Assembly: GCA_938011315.1 (NCBI GenBank) | Contig: CALLUG010000015.1 | Span: forward strand, 16,818-80,817 | DNA from: an uncultured Flavobacteriaceae bacterium | GTDB taxonomy: Bacteria; Bacteroidota; Bacteroidia; Flavobacteriales; Flavobacteriaceae | DNA length: 64,000 nucleotides | Reading direction: 5' to 3' | In this document: in pieces, positions 18,140-28,100 of the stretch | How positions within the stretch are numbered: position 1 is the first letter of the stretch | Layout of the letters: every line of letters begins with the position of its first letter | Translations under genes and position numbers: made by a program | Notes under the pieces: generated by a model | Told to the model about the DNA's origin: nothing | What the model saw: the letters and a program-made list of their open reading frames with translations, nothing else | Database searches by the model: none

Positions 18140-18549
18140 TATTGCCCTGCATATTTCACAAAGTTTCTAGGCGTTTCAAATAAGGTAATTTCTAGATCTA
18201 AGTTTGGTTTTATTTTCGATTTTATCTTATTATAAATTACAACCACAATATTCTCGGCTGTAGGGTTTAAATTGGCAAACTCTGGTACTTCAAGGTTTAA
18301 GTTTTTATGATCAAAAGCGTCTTCTACTTCTAGTTTTATAATATCTTTTAGTTCTTTAATATCAATAACATATCCTGTTTCTGGATTTATTTTGCCTGTA
18401 ACACTGGCTATTAGTTCATAATTATGGCCATGAAAATTAGCATTACTACATTTCCCAAAAACAGCTTTATTTTGGCTGTCGTTCCAATCTTTACGATATA
18501 GTCTATGAGCTGCATTAAAGTGTGCTTTTCTACTAACGGTAACTCTCAT
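18139..18549 (-). CDS. 6-pyruvoyl-tetrahydropterin synthase/QueD family protein
   Basis: 136 residues of the tunnelling (T-fold) PTPS/QueD family. The zinc histidines are in AHFNAAH and NFHGHNY, the catalytic cysteine in GKCSNANFHGH, and the substrate-anchoring glutamate in LFETPRNF. The spacing Cys-x5-HGH is that of pterin-forming PTPS; the queuosine enzyme QueD usually has Cys-x3-HGH. Automated pipelines normally call this 6-carboxytetrahydropterin synthase. It could act in queuosine or in pterin synthesis; no other gene of either pathway is in the window. It sits directly between idi and manA in one operon. Confidence 0.85.
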   Translation of the reverse strand: MRVTVSRKAHFNAAHRLYRKDWNDSQNKAVFGKCSNANFHGHNYELIASVTGKINPETGYVIDIKELKDIIKLEVEDAFDHKNLNLEVPEFANLNPTAENIVVVIYNKIKSKIKPNLDLEITLFETPRNFVKYAGQ

Positions 18550-19071
18550 TTAATTTCGTTTTAGGTGTTGATAAAATTTTTCGAATATAATCTTAAACCA
18601 CGCAGTATATTGTTCTGGATGCAGTTCTATATCTGTTTTAACGTTCTCAAGAGGCATCCATTTCCAAGCTTCAACTTCATCCTTATTTATTACAGGACTA
18701 TTATTGTAATAGCCTAGTAAAACATGATCATATTCATGCTCTGTTAGTCCGTTATCAAAGGGGGCTTTGTATATAAATGAAATAGATTCTTTTAACGTGG
18801 TGGTGAAGCCCATTTCCTCTTTTAATCGTCGTGTGCCTGCTTCAATATTCGTTTCTCCATTTCGTTGATGACTACAACACGTATTAGTCCAAAGCCCTGG
18901 GGAGTGGTATTTACTTAAAGCTCTTTGCTGTAGCATTAGCTCATGGTTATCATTAAAAACAAACACGGAGAATGCACGATGTAGCACCGCCTTTTCATGC
19001 GCCTCCATTTTAGGCATTAGTCCTATTTGCTCGTCGTTTTTATTTACTAAAATTACCTGTTCTTCTTTCAT
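18550..19071 (-). CDS. idi: Isopentenyl-diphosphate delta-isomerase, type 1
   Basis: 173 residues from the ATG at 19071 (MKEEQVILVNKNDEQIG); an in-frame ATG at 19089 would add six residues spanning the promoter. Converts isopentenyl diphosphate to dimethylallyl diphosphate for isoprenoid synthesis. The Nudix-like fold carries TNTCCSHQ, with the catalytic cysteine and a metal-binding histidine, RRLKEEMGF, and EHEYDHVL with the catalytic glutamate region. First gene of the idi/PTPS/manA operon; the next gene starts immediately after its stop codon. Confidence 0.95.
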   Translation of the reverse strand: MKEEQVILVNKNDEQIGLMPKMEAHEKAVLHRAFSVFVFNDNHELMLQQRALSKYHSPGLWTNTCCSHQRNGETNIEAGTRRLKEEMGFTTTLKESISFIYKAPFDNGLTEHEYDHVLLGYYNNSPVINKDEVEAWKWMPLENVKTDIELHPEQYTAWFKIIFEKFYQHLKRN

Positions 19072-19077
19072 GCAAAA

Positions 19078-19085
19078 CAAAAATA
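19078..19085 (-). promoter_or_regulatory. -7 box for the idi operon
   Basis: Minus strand TATTTTTG matches TAnnTTTG only 6 bp before the ATG at 19071, so the mRNA would be nearly leaderless. This also argues against the upstream ATG at 19089. Confidence 0.5.
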
Positions 19086-19125
19086 CCAAGTTATATTAAA
19101 ATTTTTAAAGATAAAAGTATAAACT

Positions 19126-19156
19126 AAAAAAGAGCGCAAAATGTGCGCTCTTTTTT
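19126..19156. terminator. Strong terminator after the T9SS adhesin operon
   Basis: A 13-bp perfect stem, AAAAAAGAGCGCA / TGCGCTCTTTTTT, with a 5-nt loop and a T run. It lies 21 bp beyond the stop codon of the OmpA-family gene and separates that operon from idi. Confidence 0.9.
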
Positions 19157-19176
19157 AATGTTATGATTGTATAACT

Positions 19177-21174
19177 TTATTTTTCAATAATTATAAATTC
19201 ACTTCTTCTGTTTAATTGGTGCTCATCTTCAGAACACTTTATGTCGTTAGTGCAGCCATTTAAGATTTCTGACTCACCGTAACCTTGACCTGTAATTCTA
19301 CTTCTAGAAATACCACCTTCATCTACAATATAATCAATTGTAGCTCTGTTACGTCTATTGGATAATCTATAATTGTAGGCATCTCTACCACGACTGTCCG
19401 TATGAGACTTTACATCTATTTTAACTTGCGGATTTTCACGCATATATCGGATAACTTTTTGTAATTCATACTCAGCATCTTCACGTATAAACGATTTGTC
19501 GTAAGTAAAGTATATTGGATTTAAATCTAAAGCTACAAATAAGTTTGTTCCTACTTCTACAGGCTCTAAATCTAATGCCAAATCGAGTGCTAACTCTACA
19601 TTTGGTTCTACGGTAAAAGATTGTTCATCTTTAGCATAATCATTTTTCTCTCCTACAACTCTGTAAGATTCTGCGTTTTTACAATCTAATTCGAAAGCAA
19701 ATGCCCCTTTATCGTCAGATTGTAGTTCTTGAATAATATCATTGTTAGAATCGTAAACGGTTAAGTTTACATTAGGAATTACATCGCCTGTTTTTTTGTT
19801 TGTTGTTACCCCATCAATTTCTTTAGTACATTCTATTACTAAAGGATTTGTTTCTAGAACTCTATAAATATCATCTCCTCCTCTACCACTCTTACGGTTA
19901 GAAGAAAAATAACCTACTTTAGAGTCGGAATTAATAATAAAAGCAAAGTCATCGCTCTCACTATTAACAGGGTCTCCTAAATTAAATATACCATCTTTAG
20001 ATGGACTAAGAGGATCAACAACTGCAAAGACATCTAAGCCTCCTAAACCTAAGTGACCGTCTGAGGCAAAATAAAGTGTGCCGTCGTTTGCCATAAAAGG
20101 AAAGGTGTCTCTACCTTCAGTATTTACAACATTACCCATATTTTGAGGAAAGCCAAAACTTCCATCGCTGTTTATATCAACAAAATAAATATCGCTCAAG
20201 CCACGAGTTCCAGGCATATCTGATGCAAAATAAAGTCGATTATCATCTTTTGACAACGTAGGGTGTGCTACTGAGTAAGTGACATTGTTGTAAGGAAATT
20301 CAACAATATTACCCCATTCGCCATTTATTTTACTTGCAATATAAATTTTAAGTCTTACAATACCATCTTCATCAGTTTGGTATCCCTCACCTTTTTCATA
20401 ACTATTTCTTGTAAAATACATTGTATTTCCGTCTTTAGTTATCGCCGCTGTCGATTCGTTGTGTCTATCGTTAAACGAGCCTTTAACCTTTCCGTCGCTA
20501 ACTAAATCATTGTCAGAAGAGATATTGGCGTGTAATAACTGTAAAAATGGTTTTCCAGTCCAAGCATCTGTTCGTTTTGAAAATGAACTTTGGCTCCCAT
20601 CAGAAGAAAATATTATTCCTTGATTTTGATCAAAACCTGTTGCAAATTCTGAATTTTTTGAACTTATAGAGGTTGGGAAAATATCATATCTGTTAGACTG
20701 TATGTCTATCGTTTTTAAATACTGAGGATTATACTTTAATGACGCTGCTCTGGAGTCGTCCGCATTAAGTTCAGCGAGTTTAGTCATCCAAACATCAGCA
20801 TCTTTATAGCGTCTTAATCCTTTTAGAGCTTGAGCATATCTAAAATAGTATTCCCCTTTTACAGATGCTAAATCATAGTTCATTAAGGATCTATACCATT
20901 TTACTGCGTTTTGCATATCTGTATTTTGGTAATACGAATCGGCAAGGTTTGCATATAAGGCTGAGGACTGCGCTTTTTTGTCTATTGCCCTTAGATAGAC
21001 TTTAATTGCTTCATCATAAGCAAGTTCATTAAAGAGTTTGTTTCCTTTTTCTATGAGTTTAATACCAGATTTACTACCACTTTGTTTGGTTAAACTTCCA
21101 AACTGTTGTGCTTTAATACATAGAGGGGTGAAGAAAATAAAACTTAATAGGATAGTTGTTTTAATAATTTTCAT
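19177..21174 (-). CDS. OmpA-family protein with TPR and PD40 repeats (T9SS adhesin-associated)
   Basis: 665 residues from the ATG at 21174 (MKIIKTTILLSFIFF); an ATG at 21189 would add MMLNI ahead of the signal peptide. After the signal peptide (cleavage near IKAQ) come TPR-like helices (about 40-130), beta-propeller PD40-type blades (GIIFSSDGS, NTMYFTRNS, NRLYFASDMPG, TLYFASDGHLGLGGLDVF, VGYFSSNRKSGRGGDDIYR), a beta-sandwich domain (about 450-530) and a C-terminal OmpA domain (SHTDSRGRDAYNYRLSNRR) that binds peptidoglycan. The same architecture accompanies SprF-type proteins in flavobacterial adhesin loci. It probably fixes the secretion/attachment complex to the cell wall. Last gene of the operon. 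Confidence 0.9.
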   Translation of the reverse strand: MKIIKTTILLSFIFFTPLCIKAQQFGSLTKQSGSKSGIKLIEKGNKLFNELAYDEAIKVYLRAIDKKAQSSALYANLADSYYQNTDMQNAVKWYRSLMNYDLASVKGEYYFRYAQALKGLRRYKDADVWMTKLAELNADDSRAASLKYNPQYLKTIDIQSNRYDIFPTSISSKNSEFATGFDQNQGIIFSSDGSQSSFSKRTDAWTGKPFLQLLHANISSDNDLVSDGKVKGSFNDRHNESTAAITKDGNTMYFTRNSYEKGEGYQTDEDGIVRLKIYIASKINGEWGNIVEFPYNNVTYSVAHPTLSKDDNRLYFASDMPGTRGLSDIYFVDINSDGSFGFPQNMGNVVNTEGRDTFPFMANDGTLYFASDGHLGLGGLDVFAVVDPLSPSKDGIFNLGDPVNSESDDFAFIINSDSKVGYFSSNRKSGRGGDDIYRVLETNPLVIECTKEIDGVTTNKKTGDVIPNVNLTVYDSNNDIIQELQSDDKGAFAFELDCKNAESYRVVGEKNDYAKDEQSFTVEPNVELALDLALDLEPVEVGTNLFVALDLNPIYFTYDKSFIREDAEYELQKVIRYMRENPQVKIDVKSHTDSRGRDAYNYRLSNRRNRATIDYIVDEGGISRSRITGQGYGESEILNGCTNDIKCSEDEHQLNRRSEFIIIEK

Positions 21175-21198
21175 AATATTTAGCATCATTAATATATT

Positions 21199-22128
21199 TT
21201 AAAAGAATCTAGGTGAGATTATGCCTCGTTTAATACTTTTAAGCTCTAGTCTTAAAAAGATTTCATGAGATCCATCGTTGAAACGTTGTAGGGCCGTAGT
21301 GTCTCTGTCGTAAGCATAACCAATAGTTAACGCATCACTTATTTGAAATGCTGCTAAAGCACTTACAGCAGCATTTAATCTATAGTTTGCACCTATAGAA
21401 AACCTATCGTTAAATAATAGGTTTCCTGAAACGTCTAATCCTATTGGCGCGCCACTTACAACTCTAGCTAAAGCAGCGGGTTTAAACTTAATATTACTAT
21501 TAAGGTTAAACACATAGCCTGCAATTACATTATGAGTTACACGGTCTCTAGCAACAAAGGATGTGCTTGCGTCGCCATCTTCGTCAAAAAAGTCTGTTTG
21601 CAGTATTGTTGGTGCCGAGTAGCCAATATAAAACTTATCGGTATAATAATATACCCCTAAGCCTACATTTGGTGAAAATCTATTATCGACATTTTGTGCT
21701 CCTGTAAATTCTGAAGCATCTTGAGGGTTTAGCTCTGTAAAGTCGATATTAAATAATTGTACGCCTCCACGGATACCAAAGGCTAATCTACCTGTAGCAG
21801 AGGTTGGTATCGTATATGAAAAATCAATATCTACAAAGGTTTCGTCTATAATAAAGATATCATCTCTTAATACAGACACACCAATACCAAGTCTTTCATT
21901 TCGAAGTGGTGTATGCGCTGCAAAGGAGAAGGTTCTTGGCGATCCCTCTAAGCCAACTTGCTGCGCACGGTACACGGCATTCAAACTCAATGCGTCTCTT
22001 GATCCTGCATAGGCCGGATTTATGTTAATGGTATTGTACACATACTGTGTGAACTGTGCATCCTGTTGCGCGTTAGAGACGGACACAAACATTACCGAGG
22101 CTATAAATAGGATTAAAACTTTATTCAT
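21199..22128 (-). CDS. PorP/SprF family type IX secretion-associated outer-membrane protein
   Basis: 309 residues with a signal peptide (MNKVLILFIASVMFVSVSNA, then QQDAQFTQY). The start of the mature protein, QFTQYVYNTININPAYAG, is the hallmark of the PorP/SprF family, and the rest is a series of amphipathic strands typical of an outer-membrane beta-barrel. SprF is needed for surface delivery of SprB in Flavobacterium johnsoniae; paralogues sit beside other large type B adhesins. Its position 57 bp behind the giant adhesin gene indicates that it serves that adhesin. A general gliding-machinery PorP is less likely because no porK-N genes are nearby. Confidence 0.93.
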   Translation of the reverse strand: MNKVLILFIASVMFVSVSNAQQDAQFTQYVYNTININPAYAGSRDALSLNAVYRAQQVGLEGSPRTFSFAAHTPLRNERLGIGVSVLRDDIFIIDETFVDIDFSYTIPTSATGRLAFGIRGGVQLFNIDFTELNPQDASEFTGAQNVDNRFSPNVGLGVYYYTDKFYIGYSAPTILQTDFFDEDGDASTSFVARDRVTHNVIAGYVFNLNSNIKFKPAALARVVSGAPIGLDVSGNLLFNDRFSIGANYRLNAAVSALAAFQISDALTIGYAYDRDTTALQRFNDGSHEIFLRLELKSIKRGIISPRFF

Positions 22129-22185
22129 TCTTTTATATTTAATATTTAAAAACTATTCTTAAAATACTTTGTTTACGATATATAA

Positions 22186-25100
22186 TTATCTTCTGATGTA
22201 TAATGGTCCTGCTTGTCTTACAATTTGCCCATTACTAGCTTCGTAAGTAATTACATAGAAGTAAACTCCAGAAGGTAATTCTTCATCTTCTTGAATTGTT
22301 ATTCTTCCGTCTGATCGTCCTGAAAAGAATGGGCCTAAGTGATATGCATCACGGTCATAAACTTCAACCTGTAGTCTATTAAATATCTTCACATTATTGT
22401 TAGGGAAGTTTTCTAGACCTTCGATAATAAGTTCATCGTTTACGCCATCTCCGTTTGGTGTAATTCCGTCAAAAACTGTTATCGGATTAAGTGCTACTAT
22501 TGTTGGATCGTTTGTTGGATCTCCATCTGTAGCTCCATTTCCATCTGGAGTTTCTTGCGTTTCATTACCACTATCGGACACATCGCTTACAGTATTACCT
22601 GCATTATCTGTTCCATTTGCTGTTGCAGTGTTTTGAACAAATCCTCTGCTGATATCTGCTTGCGTAATGATGTATGTTGCTGTTGCTGTACCCGTTTCAC
22701 CTGGTGCTAATGTTCCTGGAGTTACTGCCAGTGCTGTAGTACCTGTTAGAGGGTCATCAATAGTTACATTATTTACAACTACATCGCCTGTATTTTCTAC
22801 AATAAAGGTATAAGTAATCACATCACCTAATGCCCCTGAACCATTTACACTCGCTGTTTTGGTTAAGGTCAACTCAGGGTCTGCAGAGCCTAAGGCTGTA
22901 ACTGTAGCATCATTTGTTGGGTCAGAATCGCCATCGGTATCTGTAGTTTCATCACCATTATCAGACACATCCTGTACTGCATTTCCAACGATATCTTGTC
23001 CATTTGCAATTGCTGTATTAGTTACTCCACCTGCATCGACATCGGCTTGCGTAATTACATAAGTTCCTGTAGCAGTTCCTATCTCACCTGGTGCTAATGT
23101 ACTTGGTGTTACTAATATTGGTGTTGGGCCTAATAATGGGTCGTCCACGCTAACATTAGTTAAGGTTACATCTCCAGTATTTTCGACTGTAAAGGTGTAA
23201 GTAATGATATCGCCTACAGCACCTGTACCTCCTACCGTTGCTGTTTTGGTAAGTGTCATTTCAGGATTATTTGCTATGGTTGTTATCGTACCATCGTTTG
23301 TAGGATCGGTATCGGCATCAGGACCATCTGTTGTTTCATCACCATCATCAGATACATCCGATACTGGGTTTCCTGCAGGATCTTGTCCATTTGCTGTTGC
23401 CGAGTTCGTTACGCCACCTGCGTCCACATCAGCTTGTGTAATAACGTAAGTTGCTGTTGCCGTTCCTGTAGCACCAGGTGCTAATGGGTCTGGTGTAATT
23501 GGTATTGGCGCACCTCCAAGTAATGGGTCGGTTACTGTGATGTTGCTTACAGTTACATTACCTGTGTTTTGTACACTAAATGTATAGGTAATCACATCGC
23601 CTACAGCACCTGTACCACTTACGGTTGCCGTTTTAGTAAAGGTTAACTGCGGTGCAGCTGTTGCTGTTCCTGTATTCGTACTATCGTTAGTAGGGTCACC
23701 ATCACCATCATCATCGGCAGTTTCATCACCGTTATCAGAAACATCCGATACTGCATTTCCGGCAGGGTCGTTACCATTTACTGTTGCCGAGTTGCTTACG
23801 CCGCCAGCATCTACATCCGCTTGTGTAATGGTGTAGGTTGCCGTTGCGGTTCCTATAGCACCAGGAGCTAATGGATCTGGTGTTATTGGTATTGGTGTAC
23901 CACCTAGTAGTGGGTCGGTTACTGTAATATTACTTATGGTTACCGTTCCAGTATTTTCAACACTAAAGGTATAGGTAATTACGTCGCCTACAGCACCAGT
24001 ACCACCAACAACTGCTGTTTTGGTAAAGGTTAATTCTGGGGAGCCTGCTACAGGTGTAATTGTAGCATCGTTAGTAGGGTCTCCATCGCCATCATCATCG
24101 GCAGTTTCATCACCATTATCGGATACATCCGATACGGTATTTCCAGCGGCATCCTGTCCGTTTGCTGTTGCAGAGTTGGTTACTCCACCCGCATCAACGT
24201 CAGCTTGCGTAATGATATACGTTGCTGTTGCCGTTCCTGTAGCACCAGGTGCTAATGGATTTGGCGTTACTGGTATTGGAGCACCACCTAATAGTGGGTC
24301 GGTTACCGTTACATTACTTATCGTTACATTACCTGTATTTAGTACATTAAAGGTATAGGTAATCACATCGCCTACATCGCCTGTACCACTAACTGTTGCT
24401 GTTTTAGTAAAGGTTAGTTCAGGAGCAGGTGTTACTGTTGCTGTATCTGTACTATCGTTACCAGGATTTCCATCACCATCATCATCGGCTGTTTCATCAC
24501 CGTTATCAGAGGCATCACTTATTGGATTTCCGTTAGGGTCGTTACCATTTACCGTTGCCGAGTTGCTTACGCCTCCAGCATCAACATCAGCTTGAGTAAT
24601 CACATAAATTGCTGTTGCCGTTCCGGTTGCTCCAGGAGCAAGGGTACTTGGTGTTATTGCTATTGGTGTAGTTCCTAATAGTGGGTCGGTTACTGTAATA
24701 TTACTAATTGTTACATCGCCCGTATTTTCTACGGTAAAGGTATAGGTAATTACGTCGCCTACATTACCTGTACCACCAACAACTGCTGTTTTGGTAAAGG
24801 TAAGTTCAGGGTTTCCAGATAATGTTGTTACCGTACTATCGTTAGTAGGATCGGTATCTGCATCAGGCCCATCTGTAGCCTCATCACCATCATCCGATAC
24901 ATCACTTACAGCGCTTCCAGTAGGATCTACACCTACTGCTGTTGCAGAGTTAGTAACGCTACCAGCATCTACGTCCGCTTGAGTAATGGTATACGTTGCT
25001 GTTGCCGTTCCTGTAGCTCCAGGTGCTAATGTACTTGGTGTTACTGGTATTGGTGTTGCCCCTAGTAGAGGATCGACCACCGTGACATTATCTATAGTTA

Positions 25101-28100
25101 CATTTCCTGTGTTTTCGACACTAAAAGTATAGGTAATCACATCGCCTACCGTACCTGTTCCACCAACAACTGCTGTTTTGGTAAAGGTTAACTCAGGCGT
25201 TGGTGTTAGGCTTGTTACCGTACCATCATTAGTAGGATCTGTATCGGCATCAGGGCCATCTACAGCTTCATTACCATCATCGGATACATCGCTAACCGCA
25301 TTTCCATCAGGGTCTTGTCCGTTTACTGTAGCAGAGTTCGTTACCGAGCCAGCATTGACGTCGGCTTGTGTAATGGTGTAGGTTGCTGTTGCGGTACCTA
25401 CATCGCCTGGTGCTAAGCTAATTGGTGTTACTGCTATAGGTGCAGTTCCTAATAGTGGGTCTGTTATTGTTACGTTATCTATAGTTACATTACCTGTATT
25501 TTCGACCATAAAGGTGTAGGTAATCACATCGCCTACTGTACCTGTTCCACTAAGCGCTCCAATTTTGGTTAGAGTTAACTCTGGATTAGCAGTTATAGCA
25601 GTTACCGTAGCATCATTTGTTGGATCCGTATCGGCATCAGGGCCATCTACAGTTTCATCGCCGTTATCAGATACATCTGATATGGTATTACCAACAGCAT
25701 CTTGACCGTTTGCTATTGCAGAGTTCGTTACGCCACCAGCATTAACATCAGCTTGAGTAATGACATAAGTTCCTGTTGCTGTTCCTGTAGCTCCAGGCAC
25801 AAGGCTAATTGGCGTTACCGCTAGAGGAGATGTTCCTAATAGAGGGTCACTTACCGTTACATTATCTATAGTTACATTACCTGTATTTACTACGGTAAAG
25901 GTATAGGTAATGACATCGCCTGCAGCTCCAGCACCACCAACACTTGCCGTTTTAGTTAAGGTTAACTCTGGCATTGGTGTTAGCATCGTAATTGTCGCAT
26001 CATTTGTAGGGTCGGTATCGGCATCAGGGCCGTCAGCAGTTTCATCGCCATCATCAGACACATCGCTTACACCGTTACCAGCAGCATCTACTCCGTTTCC
26101 AGTTGCTGTATTTGTTACAGACCCTGCATTAACGTCGGCTTGCGTAATGGTATAGTTTGCTGTTGCTGTTCCTATTGCACCAGGTGCTAAAGTACTTGGT
26201 GTTACTGGTATTGCTGTACCTCCCAGTAATGGGTCGGTTATCGTTACATTATTTACCGTTAAGGTTCCTGTATTTTCGACTGTAAAGGTATAGGTAATCA
26301 CATCGCCTACAGTACCTGTACCACTCACACTACCTGTTTTGGTTAATGTAAGCTCGGAGGTTCCTGAGGTTGTTGTTACAGTACCATCATTTGTAGGATC
26401 TGTATCGGCATCAGGACCATCTGTGGTTTCATCGCCATCATCAGACACGTCTGTTACAGGATTACCATCAGGGTCCATTCCGGTTACAGTTGCCGAGTTG
26501 GTTACGCCACCTGCATCTACATCAGCCTGTGTAATAATATACGTTGCTGTAGCCGTTCCTGTAGCACCAGGTGCTAATGAACTTGGTGTAATGCCTATTG
26601 GTGTTGCGCCAAGTAATGGGTCGGTTACTGTGATATTATCGATAGTTACCGTTCCTGTATTTACTACAGTAAAGGTGTAGGTAATGACATCGCCAGCGAC
26701 TCCAGTACCAGTAACACTTGCTGTTTTGGTAAAGGTTAACTCTGGAGTTCCAGATAAGCTTGTGAAAGTTCCATCGTTAGTAGGATCGATATCAGCATCA
26801 GGGCCGTCTACTGTTTCATTACCATCATCGGATACATCACTTACAGGTGTTCCTGTTGCGTCGGTACCGTTTGCTGTTGCAGAGTTTGTAACTCCACCTG
26901 CATCGATATCGGCTTGCGTAATGGTATAGGTTGCGGTTGCCGTACCTACATCACCAGGTGCTAAGCTACTTGGTGCAATTGCTATTGGTGTTGTACCAAA
27001 CAATGGATCGCTTACCGTTACGTTATTTACGGTTGTAGTTCCTGTATTTTCTACACTAAAGGTATAGATAATCACATCGCCTACTTCACCTCCGCCAGTT
27101 ACGACTGCTGTTTTTGTGAAGGTAAGTTCTGGTGCTCCAGCTAAAGATGTTATTGTACTATCGTTAGTAGGATCGGTATCGGCATCAGGGCCATCGGCAG
27201 CTTCGTCGCCATTATCGGACACGTCACTTACGGCATTACCATCAGGATCTTGACCGTTTGCTGTTGCTGAGTTGCTTACGCTTCCTGCATCGACATCAGC
27301 TTGTGTAATGGTGTAAGTTCCTGTTGCGGTTCCAATAGCGCCTGGTGCTAATGAGCTTGGCGTTACTGGTATTGGAGTTCCTCCTAATAGAGGATCGACC
27401 ACGGTAATATTATCGACTGTTACGTTTCCAGTATTTTCAACGGTAAAGGTGTACGTAATCACATCGCCTAAAGCACCAGTTCCACCAACACTTGCTGTTT
27501 TGGTAAAGGTTAATTCAGGGTCTGCTGTAGCTGTAGCTGTTTGTGTACTATCGTTCGTTGGGTCGCCATCACCGTCAGCATCGACAGCTTCATCGCCGTT
27601 ATCGGACATATCCGTTACAGGGTTTCCTGCTGGGTCTGTACCACCTACTGTTGCAGAGTTGCTTACGCCACCTGCATCTACGTCGGCTTGTGTAATAATA
27701 TAAGTTCCTGTTGCAGTTCCTGTTGCTCCAGGAGCAAGGCTATTAGGGGCTATCGCTATTGGTGCGCCACCTAATAGTGGATCTGTTACGGTAATATTAT
27801 CAATCGTTACGTTTCCAGTGTTTTCAACGGTAAAGGTATATGTAATCACATCGCCTGCTACGCCTGTACCACTTACGGTTGCCGTTTTAGTAAAGGTCAA
27901 TTCTGGCATTGGTGTTAGGCTTGTAAAGGTAGGGTCGTTGGTTGGGTCACCATCGCCATCATTATCTACAGCTTCATTACCATCATCGGACATATCAGTT
28001 ACTGCGTTACCGTCGGGATCTGTACCGCCTGCGGTTGCAGAGTTGGTTACGCCACCAGCATCAACATCGGCTTGTACAATAGTATAGGTTGCTGTAGCTG

